Shown here: one piece after another, positions 21,560 to 33,769 of the stretch
Layout: the number at the start of each line of letters is the position of its first letter
Numbering within the stretch: position 1 is the stretch's first letter
DNA from: Hypericum androsaemum
Taxonomy: Eukaryota; Streptophyta; Magnoliopsida; Malpighiales; Hypericaceae
Length of the DNA: 64,000 nucleotides
Reading direction: 5' to 3'
Assembly (NCBI GenBank): GCA_963995505.1
Contig: OZ023180.1
Span: 13,096,689-13,160,688, forward strand
Translations under genes and position numbers: made by a program
Notes under the pieces: generated by a model
Told to the model about the DNA's origin: nothing
What the model saw: the letters and a program-made list of their open reading frames with translations, nothing else
Database searches by the model: none

Positions 21560-21965
21560 CAATGAGAGCTAGTTCAACTGGGAGCGAGCTAATGAGGTGA
21601 GACCGAGCAAACAAGCTGAGGGCGAGCGAGCAAGTAGTCGAACAAGCACTCTGTAACTGAGCAAGAAAATACAAGCTAGCAAATGCGGGTGAGCGAACAC
21701 TCCACAAGGGAGCGGCCAAGCGAGTGTGGGCGAGCGAGCACTCTGTAAGTGAGCGAACACTCCACGAGCGAGCGAGCACTCTGTGAGCAAGTGGACAAGC
21801 TAACACTCTGTGAGTGAGCGAGGGAACGCGGGTAAGCAAGCACTCCACGAATGAGCACTTTGTGAGTGAGCAAAGGAAGCTAACACTCTATGAGTGAGCG
21901 AGTGAATGCGGGCTAGCGAGCACTCCATGAGCGAGCGAGCGAGTAAACTGCGGGCAAGCAAAACC
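21560..21965. repeat. Degenerate GAGCGAGCACTCTGTGAGTGA-type array
   Basis: Phrases such as GCGAGCACTC, TGTGAGTGAGCGA and AACACTCCACGAG recur every 25-40 bp over about 400 bp with no strict period. Overlapping minus-strand frames rich in SLA/RVLA come only from the repeat. Confidence 0.7.
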
Positions 21966-22827
21966 AAAGTCTGGCTTAACCCAAAGCCAAGATTATTTTT
22001 GAGTCCCAACAATACTTTGAGGCAATTCGAATGAGAAGTGTCGACATGTTATCTTGTATGCTTTGATAAAACTTAATGGCTATTAGGTCCCTCCTACAAC
22101 TTAATGGGCTTGGACCACCTCATTTACTCTTATTCGGCCTCTTTCTTGACCAAAGAATAAATGACCCAACCATCTCTTTCCTTGTCTTCCAAAAGAGCCA
22201 AACTTTTCAAAAACTCCATTTCTTCCCTTCTCTTCACCAAATCTGAATTTCAAGCTTCCATGGAAGGAAAATTTCGACCTCCTCCTCCTCCTACATGAAG
22301 ATTCTTCCATTTTACTTACCTTCATGCTCAAGGTAAGCTACTACTTCACTTCCCCATTTTCATCCTCAAAAACCCTAAGTTGTTCATAAAGAGGGAAGTT
22401 AAAGTAGCTCACTTTTCTCCAAATCTTGTGTAGGTAGGGGGACTATTCATATTCTTTAGAAGTTGCTCTTCATCCATGGCCACTCGTTGCAACTTGTTCT
22501 TGCTTGGTTCGTCTTTGCTCATCTTCAAAGGTAGGTTACCAAGCTCCCCCTTTTGCCCACCGAGTGTTTGTAAAAATGCTAAGCTAGATCTTTCCTTAGC
22601 CATTTCCAACACCTTTCACTTATTTGTAAAATGACCAAAAAAGGCCCACTTGCCTTTTACTTTAAACCTTTCCTTGCTCCATTTTACCTTGTGTTGAAAA
22701 GTACCATTTATAAGCCTAGCATTTGCTTAAAGAAAAATACTTGCACAACGTGACCCTTATAGAGATTTAGAGTGCATGATGGTCTCCTCTAAGCAGATCG
22801 CTCAAACCCTTATAGGCATAGAGCAAG

Positions 22828-22986
22828 GCTAGTGAGCTCTATGGTCCGTAGCAAGCAGAGCGAGCGCGAGGAGAGCGAGCTCTACAGCCCGTGATAAGCT
22901 GAGTAATTGCAATGCTAGTGAGCTATATGGTCCGTAGCAAGCTGAGCGAGCGCGAGGAGAGCGAGCTCTATAGCCCGTGATAAGCC
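22828..22986. repeat. Tandem pair, 86-bp period
   Basis: The unit starting GCTAGTGAGCTCTATGGTCC at 22828 returns at 22914, also sharing GCGAGCGCGAGGAGAGCGAG. The second copy runs to 22986. Few differences are seen. Confidence 0.85.
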
Positions 22987-23212
22987 AAGTTAGAGCGAGG
23001 CAAGCGTGCTTTTCCCTCGGCCAATCTCCAAGCGTGGCAGGTTTGGGTTACCGCCCCTATGTGAAGCGAACTGCTCTCTTAAGAAATTTGAGCCCGCTCA
23101 TCCGAATCCTAACCACTATGTTCGGCCAAAATTTCCAAGCTGGCATGACTCGCCTTATTTTTCTTTTGCCATCATGTCGTCTCTCGAACTGTCTTTTCCC
23201 TTAATTTCAGGA

Positions 23213-23504
23213 CATGACGTCATCCCAGTTCTCCACCTCCGAGTGAGTCCTCTCCGTTAAGCAATCCAATGACACCACCCTTAGAATTACTAACTTTGGA
23301 GAAAAGCAATCCACCGAGGATACCTCCTCCGACGCAAAAAATTGCACCCTCTGGCCTACTATCTCGAAAGTCACTAATTTTGAGAAGTTGCTTCCAATCC
23401 ACCACTTGGATATTCTCCTCATCCAAGGAAAACCCATTGACCTATCTTTATGGGGGAGTACTAGAGGATTTTGAGTATGGCCAACCCTTCTTGCATAATT
23501 CAAG
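23213..23504 (+). pseudogene. Exon-like ORF remnant, possible PMD N-terminus
   Basis: After a plausible acceptor (CTTAATTTCAG at 23201-23211), the frame from ATG 23216 reads MTSSQFSTSE, stop, then SNDTTLRITNFGEKQSTEDT, FWP-like text, FEKLLPIHHLDILLIQGKPI and LSLWGSTRGF, with two stops. The composition is protein-like. It breaks off at 23505, where an Athila-like internal region begins. The PMD remnant starts at 30608, on the far side of the same Athila pile and in the same orientation. The two may be halves of one gene split by those insertions; this is inference only. Confidence 0.35.
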
Positions 23505-23942
23505 AGCTAGAAAATTTATGTGAGCTCCTCAGCTTGGTGATTTAGCTACTTCCCACATATATTATACTCACCTAACCTTCAACCCATTACAATCTAATAA
23601 AAAGTCTCCTTGATCATGAGCCTCATATTTATCGAGGCACCACTGAGTGAGACGTATGAAACTTTGAGACCCCGGACGTGTACGTGAGTGATAGGTAGTT
23701 AACTATTCATATATTTGAGCTTAAATTTTTGAACCTCTGAGTGGTCAACCTTCTAGTGTAATCTACTCAGTGCAAAAACTAGGTTAAACCATCAAGGATG
23801 CGGTGTCTACACATTCTTACTCCTTATGCTCAGGTAAGTGAACTACTCAGTCGTGGGGTGGTCTTTTGATAAGAATTTGAAATTTTGGGGTGTGTCTGAT
23901 GCGCCTTACTTAAGGACAAATAAGGAAATAAGTGTGGGGGCG
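23505..23942 (+). mobile_element. Athila-like element, 3' internal end only
   Basis: This aligns with the untranslated 3' internal regions at 28470-28892 and 56370-56789 (shared CTTGATCATGAGCC, CACTGAGTGAGACGTATGAA, GTGGTCAACCTTCTAGTGTA). It ends in a purine-rich GGAAATAAGTGTGGGGGCG directly before the LTR at 23943. The rest of this element is missing. Confidence 0.75.
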
Positions 23943-25458
23943 TGATGAGCGTGTAAATGCTCGTGTTCTATCTTGAGTTTCATAAGTTTTTAATCGTGTT
24001 TGTATTCATTTTCATTGTATCCAGTTAAGTCTTTGTGTCATTTGTATGTGTTTGAGTCCTGGAATGGATTTCTACCATGTGTCGCACATTTTGGTAGGTT
24101 TCCAGAGTGATCATGAACAATTAGAGCGAATACAAGATGACGGGGAATGATCGATCAAAGTAGAGCTGAACCTGGCGGATGCCAGGCATGTGGCAGGCGC
24201 CAATCCCTTACGAATGGAGTAAGTCGACAAGTTGGCAGATGATAATGATTGAGCAACGGCTAGGCAATAGCTGAGGCTGGCGAATGCTAGCCACTTGGCG
24301 AACTCCAGGTCTCGTAGGGCAGATTTTTTCAGACTTCCTTTTTAGATGAGAAATTGACTTATTTCAGTTATATTTGACTTTTGGCCTCCTGTTTTGGCCT
24401 TAGGACTAAAGTTATATTATTTTACTTATTACTTAGCTAGCAAGTCTTCTAGTTTAGGTGAAACTCCTCTAGGTTTTCCTATTCTCAAGCTTAGTCGTTT
24501 GGCAACATATATGCCATAGTCTCTTAGGTTTATACACACTTTTTTCTATTGTGACCTTGAGAATACTTTGAGATTAATAAAGTCACAATTCTGGCTAGCT
24601 ACGTGGAGGAGATTGGCAAGACTTGCTCGAACTACTAACCTTTCTCTATCTCTATCTTTATGCTAGTCTTTATTATGTCTATCATTAATATCATGTGCTT
24701 TATGATTATGTTTAGCGAGTAGTTCTCTTGTGAGTGCGATGCCCTAACTATGTGATTGATTTTCTATGTTGATTGTGGTTCGAACATCTTTCGTGTTAGT
24801 TGTTGATTGGTGTGCTTAATGCTTAATCTAACTTGATCACTTAGGTTATTATTAGAATCAATGAGAGTGTACCGAAAGGCACTCAAGTTGATGGAAAAAT
24901 CAATTAACATGTTCATAAGTATTGATGAGAAGTCTTAATATCATAAGAATAACCCGCTAGGAGGAATCTTCATAATTGAGATTAGTTTAGTTTTAGGTCT
25001 AATTGATAAGCGAAAGCATTGATTAGTAATCTAGACTTTGCTATCTTAGTTTTATCTCTCTAATGAGCAATGCATTAGAACACTCCGGGTACTATAAGAG
25101 CTTCATAGAACCATAATCTTGACATAGGTAGTTAATCAATAAGGGTATCGTGATCATTTGTCACCATTGAATTCACACTCAGTTCTTTAAATTTTCAATT
25201 TTGTTTACTTTCTTGCAACTTCGTGACCTACTTTATAAACTTTAATTCCCTCGCAGCGCATTCTTAATTATTTTGATTCCATGTTCCAACCCTCAATTAC
25301 GAATCTTACTTTCCACTATACTATTTGTTTGTGCATTTTTTTGCTTGTCAATTTCTTGTATATCAAAGGAAGTGGAAAGATTGGGAAGTGGAAATTGACA
25401 AGCAATAAAATGCCAAGTGGGGACTTTTCTTTAATTTATGGACTTCTTTTTTACATCA
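23943..25458 (+). repeat. Athila-like LTR (plus)
   Basis: It begins TGATGAGCGTGTAAATGCTC and ends ACATCA, followed by AATTGGCGTCGT (25459-25470), a tRNA-Asp-type primer site. About 90 bp at 25366-25451 have no match in the other LTRs and look like an insertion near the 3' end. It has the polypurine tract of one element on its left and a primer site on its right, so it serves as 3' LTR of one copy and 5' LTR of the next. Confidence 0.75.
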
Positions 25459-25470
25459 AATTGGCGTCGT

Positions 25471-25640
25471 TTGAGCAATCCTCGCCAATCTTTTCCATGT
25501 AGCTAGCCAGAATTGTGACTTTATTAATCCAAAGTAGTCTCAAGCCAACTGGCGATCGCCAGAAATTAAAAGCCGAAGCTATTTTGAGAACCTTGCGACC
25601 ACAAGTCTATTGGCAGTCGCAAGTCTTTGAATCCCGACCC
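25471..25640 (-). repeat. Inverted Athila-like LTR piece
   Basis: The reverse complement matches the middle of the plus LTR (the GTCACAATTCTGGCTAGCTA region at 24575) and continues into palindrome-rich text (CTGGCGATCGCCAG at 25548-25561). It sits immediately after the primer site. Confidence 0.6.
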
Positions 25641-27289
25641 ACGACAGGTATAAAAGGGATGCAACTCTAAGATTTCCTTCCCCGAACATTCGCCCAATAG
25701 AAAAAGAGCAGGCAAAAGAAGACTAACTCTGACCCCATTCTCGATGACTGCAACCTGAACTCTGGCAACTCAACCCACAGTCCCTCAACGTTCACCCGTC
25801 ACTCTAGCACCACTCGTGACCACCGACATCTACGGACGAGGGTCCCCCAATCTCCAAATGGGTAAAACCTTAACTCTTTCTTCTTGAGTACATTGCCACT
25901 AACTGGAGATTCTACACTAGGAGTCACTTTGAGCATTGTTGACCACCGCAATGTGGTCTATAACCCGAGCCACTCTGTTATGACTGCCACCGAAGATCAT
26001 CGTCTGGTGACTTTTCGGCGATTGTTCGGCCTCCTCCGGCCACTTTCTGAAATTGTTGTAAGACAGATCGTACAAGCAAGGTGGGACAAAAGAAGCAACC
26101 TCCCATAAAGAAAAGGAAGGCTACCGCGCCTCTTCTTCCCTTGCCATCTAAGTCCCTGTCAGCACCAGCATCTCCCCCACTTAAAGCTGCAGCAGTCAAA
26201 CCCGACACCACCTTTCCCCCTATCATGATTGAGTGGCAGCCAGGTTTGCTAAATTCAAGACATTTTATTTTCATCCTTACCATGTGATTGAGTGGAATGA
26301 TATGCATAAACTTTGTATAGCTGATGACCTGCGCAGTGCTTTAGATTCACTACGATGGGAGTATTTCGCTAGCAATATGGTCTATTAATATATTGGCTTG
26401 CTGTCTAAATTTTATACCACATTGGTGATTGCTGAGAATAAGTCATCATTTTCTGCCCGACTATTTGGTAAACCATTCATTTTATGCCCAACTATTTTAT
26501 ACCACTGGCCGCGCTGCTTCCGCCCTCATCAAAGCCCACCATTTATCAATTTTGCTTCGCTTCATATCTAAAGCCTTCACCAAGACTAAGAAGGAGAGTA
26601 AAGTGAGCCGTATGCAGCTATATATCTTATATTGCATACATCGTAGGGTTGCTTTCAATACATTTAATATGCTTTTAGAGGTTTTTGATAAGAGTATCTA
26701 GGGTCAACTGACTTTGGTATTTCTTGATCATATAATCACCCGCATTAGAGAGCATTTTTCCCTGATGATCTTTTAGGTTGCACGAGGCTTGCTACAAGCC
26801 CCATCGTGATCGACATTCCCCTCATCACTGTATGTCACCTCATCGAGAAGACCAAAAGGAATGGTCAAGAGGTAGTTAGTTTCTTATAAGGACTAGAAGG
26901 ACTGAATGACGGTAAAGAACTATCTACGCGATGAACCTGCGTGTGTCCTGGCATACCAAGCTGATTTAGTCAAACTTACAGAGCACATTACCGATTTGGA
27001 GGTTCATATAACCAAGATGGCCACTACACATGAGGCCCATTGCATAAGTCAACACGAGCATAATGCTCGCTTGGAGGCAGTCCAGCATGAGCTCAACACT
27101 CGCTACACCTCTTCTGTTGCTACACAAGAGGTGTTCTATCAGGAGTAACAGGACTACAACACCTGGATGAAGGCTTCCCAATAAGCATAATTTGTGGCCT
27201 AGCAAGCCTACTATGACTGGATGCGGGCATTGGCAGAGACACATCCCGAGTCCTTTCCACCACCACCGCCTCCAAGCAACGATTGACAA
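25641..27289 (+). pseudogene. Non-autonomous Athila-like internal ORF remnant
   Basis: GGTATAAAAGGG at 25647-25658 and a CT-rich leader precede a broken reading frame. From 26081 it gives a basic start (QKKQPPIKKRKATAP) and a Pro/Ala linker. After a frameshift it gives RFAKFKTFYFHPYHVIEWND and DDLRSALDSLRWEYFASNMV, which resembles the 'putative plant transposon protein' domain (Transposase_32-like) of plant retroelements. A coiled-coil-like tail follows (26906-27148) and then a Pro run (27260). Several stops and shifts are present. Gag, protease, reverse transcriptase and integrase motifs were not found. Confidence 0.5.
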
Positions 27290-28892
27290 GCCAGTACCAG
27301 TTCTCTCCTTTGTTTCTGTTATGAGTTTATTTATGTTATGAGTCTGTGTTTCTATTTTTGTACCTTGTCTTGTTCATGTTCATGTTTTGTGATGTTTGTT
27401 GGTGTCTTACCCTTACATTGAAGACACTATGTTCAATAAGTGTGTGTGTGTGTAGGGTAGGGGGGGGGGGGGGGGGGTCAACGTGCATTTTTGTTTATGC
27501 TAGAGTTTGTGATCGAGACAAGGTCTAAATTTAGGATTGTGTTTGTTTATGTTTATGGTTGAAGTGGTGTCTAAAGCAAATGATGGACAACCCCCTCGAA
27601 TTTTCAACTTTTGTTAAAACTGAAACCCCATACCTTGTTAGGAACCAAGCCCGAGTACGACGATTATGAACGTGTAGGAACAACACCCTTGGCTATTTAG
27701 GTTAGTGGTTGCAGTTAGTAGATTATACTAGCAGCATTAATGAGTGACCTTGTGAGATTTTAGAGCCAAAGGGGGAGACAACTGTCTCTGCATAGCATTA
27801 GGTGAATACATTGCTCTGGTCATCGGGTTTTATGCCATCACTTTTTACCACTTTGGTAGTGTGGGTGTAAGTGGGAGGATGGGGGCCATCTTTGATTTTG
27901 AAGCCTAGTGCCTTAGAGCCAAAAATTCTTTATATCCTTTGTTTTAACCGTTGAGCTTGAGCCTATTTCTTTGCAATACTATATGTAAGCCAATGTAAGC
28001 CTTATATAAACAATCTTACCCACATTTGATCACTTTGGTCCGAGGATGCATTAGGTCTTAGTCTTTGGGGTATAATTGTAAGGGTTCACTTGGTAGATTA
28101 GCTCGGGAATGAACAATGGGGGAAATGGGTAGAATTGAGGCCAACAAAGAAGCCGAGACCTGCGGCCTTAGATATGTATGGATGTGATCGAAGAAACTTG
28201 TCAAAAAAGTAAAGAAAAAAAAAGAAAAAGAGGATAAAAAAGGCATGAAAAGTGAAAGAAAAAGAAGAAAAATTGTGAAAAAAAGAAAGTCAAAAGAAAT
28301 TGATGAGAAGGGAATGGGAAAGTTAGAAAAGGAACAAGTGTTGTAAGATGGGAAAGTGGAAAAGTGAATAAATGGCACGGCTCAAGCTACGCGGTCAATA
28401 GGATTGGGTGTAAATTGGGATGAGTGCATATTAGATATAGTGTGAGGTGTTTAGAACATTTTCTAAGCTCGAACATTTTGTGAGCTCCTCGGTTGGGTGG
28501 TTTAGCTATTTCCCATATATATTATCCTCACCCGACCTTAACCCCATTACAAGCCAATGAAAGTCCCCTTGATCATGAGCCCCACATTTTACCACTGAGT
28601 GAGACGTATGAAACTTTGAGCCCCGGACGTCTACGCGAGTGATAGGTAGTTGACTACTCATATATGTGAGCTTAAATTTCTGAACCTCAGAGTGGTCAAC
28701 CTTCTAGTGTAATCTAATTAGTGCAAAAATTGGGTTAAACAATTAAGGATGCTGTGTCTACACCTTCTTACTCATTGTGCTCAAATAAGTGAACTACATG
28801 GTCATGGGGTAATCTTTTAAGGGAAGTTCGAGATTCTAGGGTGCATCTGATGCGCCCTATTTGAGGACAAACAAGGAGTTAAGTGTGGGGAT
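27290..28892 (+). mobile_element. Athila-like 3' internal region (non-coding)
   Basis: This aligns with 55240-56789 of the complete element, from ATTGACAAGCCAGTACCA onward through the 'AACAACACCCTTGG' and 'CGGGTTTTATGCCATCACTT' blocks to the purine tract at 28875-28892. It contains an 18-base G run (27460-27477) that the homologous place at 55390 lacks. A-rich stretch 28200-28300. Confidence 0.75.
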
Positions 28893-29339
28893 GTGATGAG
28901 TGAGTAAACTCTCATTTGTTTGTTATATGATTCGTATGTTTAATCATCGTTTCGTTTATTTTTAGTCTTATTCCATTATGTCTTTTGTAATGTTGATGCA
29001 TTCGTATTGTGGAATGAAGTTCTACCGGGCGTCATATGTTTTATAGGTACTTGGAGTGGTTCATGGGCATTCGGATCGAGGATTGAACGATGAAATGACT
29101 CAAGTGCAAGACTGGAAACATGTTTTATCGCAAGTGGATTGGCGAGTAGAAAGAAACCATTACGAAGATCTTGGAGTTGAGCCAACTGGCGACCGTAACC
29201 CAACTGGCGATCGCCAGTCGAGCTTAGTCAGCCTGCCCATCACCAGTGCATTAGCGATCGACAAGAGCAGTGCACAAGAACTTTTGCGAAGACCTAACTT
29301 GCGACCGCAAGTTGATTAGCGATCGCCAGTCCCCCGAGT
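28893..29339 (+). repeat. Athila-like LTR (plus), truncated
   Basis: It starts TGATGAGTGAGTAAACTCTC after the purine tract and runs through a palindrome cluster (CTGGCGATCGCCAG at 29204-29217). It breaks at about 29340, where an LTR in the opposite orientation begins. The 3' two thirds are missing. Confidence 0.8.
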
Positions 29340-30607
29340 ATTGGAACATGCAATCGAAATAATTAATTATGGGAAGTGAGAGAACTAAAATTTATAAAGT
29401 AGGTCACGAAGTTGCAAGACAGTAAACAAAATTGAAAACTTAAAGAACTGAGTGTGAATTCAATTGAGACAAACAAGCACGATACCGTTATAGATTAACT
29501 ACCTATGTTAAGATTATGGTTCTATGAAGCTCTTATAGTACCCAGAGTGTTCTAATGCATCCCCTAACGCTTTCGCTCATTAAAGGGATAAAACTAAGAT
29601 AGCAAAGGCCTAGATTACGATAAAACTAAGATAGCAAAGGCCTAGATTACTAATCAATGCGTTCGCTCATCAATTAGACCTAGAACTAAACAAATCTCAA
29701 TTATAAAGATTCCTCCTAGCGGGTTATTCTTACGATATTAAGACGACTCATCAATACCTATGAACATGTTAATTGATTTTTCCATCAACTCGAGTGCCTT
29801 TCGGTCCACTCTCATTGATTCTCATCATAACCTAAGTGATCAAGTTAGATTAAGCATTAAAAAAACTAATCAACAACTAACACGAAAGACATTCGAACAA
29901 CAATCAACATAGATAATCAATCACTTAGTTAGGGCATCGTACTCACAAGAGAACTACTCGCTAAGCATAATCATAAAGTAGATGGTATTAATGAAAGACA
30001 TAGTAGATACTAGCATAAAGATAGAGATAGAGAAAGCTTAGTCGTTCGAGCAAGCCTCGCCAATCTTCTCCACTTAGCTAGCCAGAATTGTGACTTTATT
30101 AATCTCAATGTAGTCTCAAGGTCGCAGTAGAAAAAGTGTGTATAAACCTAATAGAATATGGCCTATATATAGCCAAACGACTAAGCTAGAGAATAGGAAA
30201 ATCTATAGCAGTTTCACTTAAACTAGAAGACTTGCTAGCCTAGTAATAAGTAAAATAATATGACTTTAGTCCTAAGGCCGAAACATGAGGCCAAAATTCG
30301 AATATAACTGAAATAAGTCAAGTTCCTATCTAAAAAGGAAGTCCGAAAAAATTTGTCCTACTAGACCTGGCGTCTGCCAACTCGCCAGCTTACTCCTGGC
30401 CATTCCTCGTCATTCTGTATTAGCTCCAATTATTCACGATCACTCCAACAACCTACCAAAATATGCGACACATGGTAGAAGTCCATTCCACGATTCAAAC
30501 ACATAGGAATGACAGAAAGACTCAATTGGATACGATGAAAATGAATACAAACATGATTAAACACTTATGAAACTCACGACAGAACATGAGAATTTACATG
30601 CTCATCA
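29340..30607 (-). repeat. Athila-like LTR (minus), 3' end missing
   Basis: The reverse complement starts TGATGAGCATGTAAATTCTC at 30607 and follows the LTR at 23943-25365 until about 100 bp before its end. It contains a TATA-like CTATATATAGCC (30164-30175 in plus coordinates). It abuts the plus LTR tail to tail at 29339/29340. A short direct duplication occurs at 29579-29656. Confidence 0.8.
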
Positions 30608-33193
30608 CTCATTGGCCCCAATCGATAGGTATGAAGACGATCACATTATATGACATGGCCTCTCTCTTTGGATTTTTTTTTGGATGACAAACTGGTCCTT
30701 CCCAAGATGACTCTGATTGACGATACACTCTTGGGACGACATGCCACTTTGAAGCCAACTGGTCCACTGCATTCATACATACCTACCAGCTACCTGGAGA
30801 CTTTATCGGGATGAAGGCCGAGCTTGCATATAGAAGGTATGACGAGAACATTGCTTTCCTCCTTATATGGATCACCCACCACGTCGCTTGTCCATCCTCC
30901 AAGCATCCATCTTCTGAGTACTTTGAATTTGATACTGCACTAGCTGAAGAAAGGAAAGTAGCCCTAGGACCATTTGTTCTTGGACTCATATATAACCACA
31001 TGTCCACCTATGTCAACACTCTCTGGGTGGAGGACACCAAGTTCACTACCAACGGCCCCCTTTGGATGGTTCCTTTGTGGTGCCTAGATTACTTCCCAAA
31101 AGTGAGGCAAACACTTTCTCCTTGCATCGGAGCAGAGCCCAGCTATAGTCACTACCTTAGCCAAGCCGAGGTGACGAGACCCATCGTCGGCCTTTATGAT
31201 TACTTCTCCATGTTTAACATCAAGGAGAAAAATGGAGAGCATACCATACCATTACTTCATAAGCTGTGCCGTCCTTCGTTCCTCACCTATTCAGATGTGA
31301 CTCAGAGCTCAGGCTTGGAAGGGCATCCTTACTGCTAGGGACCTCATAGGCAGATGTTCCAGAGGGCGGATGATTGTAGAGTCCTAATACCCCAATTATA
31401 TTGTGAGGTAATTCGGGGCGCATACATGAGATACCTTTCCCAACCACCTATCTCTTTCACGAACATTTGCCGAGCAAGCCAAGTGGCTGGATGTGAAGCC
31501 ATTCCTCAGGGTGAACAACTTTCTCCTCAAACATAGCAAGATGGAGAAGTGCATCTTCTCCAGTGGTCAGACCCCAGCTTTTGTCTCCAGGTGGGAAACC
31601 CTCAAGTATTGGGAAGCACCGAGATACAGCTATCTCGTACATTTAACATGGTAGTTCCCCCTCTGAAGCTTCCCAAAATAGAAAAGGTGACCACTTCGTA
31701 TGCAAAAAAACCAAAATCTGACCCCCAAAGCCAGTCAATCTAACCACAAGTGATGCCGCTGGCCTCCCTTTGCTAGGTGCACTTTTTTTATCCCGCTTTA
31801 GCCTTATTCATATTCTTAGTAAGTTTCTCACTTTTTTCCTTGTGCACGAGCTACCTCTCAGGATTCTCCAACTCCAGCCGGTCTCGTGCAATACCCTTCT
31901 TCCTCATTAGAAAAGGTAAAGACCGATTCCAAGCACCTTACTTAGTCGTACTTAGTTTTTCAACTTATCATCGCTCATACTATTCTAGAGCCTATCGCCC
32001 GAGGCATCTCCTATGCGCACTTCCCATGATCGTGACATCCAAATTTGTGTGTCGTGTCCCCTTTGGCTATGCCTAGACGAAACCTCCCATGTTGAGGTCG
32101 CCCCAATGCTAAACTGGCCCCCAATCCTATTATTGAGGAAGACAAATTTGAGGAGTTCTTACCTAGTGTTGCTCCAATCATTGCCTGTACTTATGCACCT
32201 ATGACGCTCATTCCTTGTACGGCTACTTCATCTTTCACTCAAGCCGGCGGGTCCTCCTCCACAATGGGTCTTAGAAGTCTTCAGGACGAGATGGTACGTC
32301 TTAGCTCTTTATCCCTCCATTACTTACTCCACTTTACTTATACTTGATGCACTACTCTTTCAGGCTATCTTGGCCAAGGCGGGTGTCACAATTCCCAACA
32401 TGATAGCATGCGAGATCTATACCCAACATGCTTCGTCGTCTAGCTCTACCACCGTGATAGTTCCAAAACCCAAGAAAGATGACATTGCCAAGGATCTAAA
32501 CTTAGCACTTTCTTATGCTCGGAGTGTCGAGTCATACGAGGATGATGATCTCAATCGTGTACCTCCGACCAAAGTGACCAACAGTTTTACCCAGCTCAAG
32601 GAAGAAGGTAGTCATTTCCTTACATTGGACCAGCTCAGTTTTGTTGAGCTCTTCTAATTGGATCTACCTTCCATCGTCCGCATGTAAGTTATCATCCTGT
32701 CACCTTATCTTATTATATTATCACTTGTCGCTTAACTAATTCTCTCTTTTCCAGGTATAAGGAGAACATACAACTTCACACAACCATTGATGTGAGCAAG
32801 GAGAGAGCCGGGATGTATACCAAGGCTGTCTATGATATGAAAGCCCAGCTCGAGGCTTCGAAATTGAAGTTTGTTAACCTTATTACCTTGTCATAAACTA
32901 GGGCCGCAAAGACTACCATACAAGAAGAGAAAGTATTTCACCTTGAAGAAGAAATAGCCTAAGCGAGGATGGAGTAGGAAAATGCATGTTCTCAAGAAAA
33001 TCAAACCATCTAAGAGAGGTCAGCAACTTGAGATGCTTGTGTTGATCTTCAAAGCCAATTAACAAAAATTCAGAAAGAGAGCATGGGGGTGGATGAAGCA
33101 GTGACCGAAGCCCAGGCTTTGGTTGAGAAGAGAAGATATACTTCTGAGAAGGCATGCACCACTCTCTACCAGGTGATCAGATCCTTCGGTTAA
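30608..33193 (+). pseudogene. Plant mobile domain (PMD) gene, broken, with introns
   Basis: From 30620 the reading gives MKTITLYDMASLFGFF, stops, then a long open stretch (30811-31338) with AFLLIWITHHVACPSS, EERKVALGPFVLGLIY and GPLWMVPLWCLDYFP, the signature of the aminotransferase-like plant mobile domain (PF10536). Several shifts follow to 32100. Then comes an acidic linker, an intron (32293-32362, GT...CAG), a Ser-rich and acidic part (32370-32657), a second intron (about 32682-32756) and a coiled-coil tail ending in TAA at 33191. PMD proteins include MAIN/MAIL1 and transposon-borne relatives. It lies head-on to the Tat-like pol on the minus strand, where antisense extra ORFs are known in that lineage. 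Confidence 0.8.
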
Positions 33194-33769
33194 GGCGCCC
33201 GAAGCCCTCAGTCCGGGAAGGGCAATAACTAGCAGTCCCCCAGTTGCTTCATTTACTTTTGATGGTCACGTATTTATGACTCTATCGATGCTTTTGTACC
33301 GAGATCCTCAGACATTACTCTTGCATGACCCAGATTTCTTCATGGTCATATGCCTTAGGTATCCATGATATGTATGCTCATGCTAAACTTATTGCAGGAA
33401 CATATGACTTAGCTTGCCTTTTGGGAGCCGAGGAAGTAACTTAGTTTCATAATTACTTTTCGTTAAGTAATCTGATCAAAATGAGAGAATGAGACACAAA
33501 ATTTACGTGGAAACCCCAAAACTGGGGAAAAACCACGGGCAAGTAAGACTCTCACTATGTAAGCCAAATCGGTTACAATGTATCTGGGAGGATTTGCTCC
33601 AAGCTGGGTTTATAGTTAGGTTACATGAATAAATGGTCTACATGAAGATTGAGGAAATTATCACTAAAATCCATAACCAACGTAATAGGAATCCTACCAC
33701 TACTCCATCATCGACTAGAGTTGTTTACATCTCCCGATTGTATGTCCACGCGTATTCTTTCAACAACCG
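33194..33769 (-). repeat. Spacer with an LTR-like fragment
   Basis: On the minus strand, 33490-33640 reads like the R/U5 part of a plant LTR (ACTATAAACCCAGC, then GGGGTTTCCACGTAAATTTTG and GTGTCTCATTCTCTC). No paired copy is present. The rest holds no gene. Confidence 0.35.

Larger units (their letters stand above)
20846..23212. repeat. Repetitive region, origin not resolved
   Basis: No coding domain is recognised. It includes a GAGCGAG-rich degenerate array (21560-21965) and an 86-bp tandem pair (22828-22986). Parts at 22130-22560 look like a spliced leader: CT-rich stretches with GTAAGC and GTAGGT after exon-like pieces. That is consistent with the 5' part of a retroelement or of the ORF at 23213, but not proven. 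Confidence 0.4.

Noticed and set aside
21552..22012. Four overlapping minus-strand frames rich in SLAHRVLA
   Set aside because: They come from the GAGCGAG-type repeat and have no independent support.
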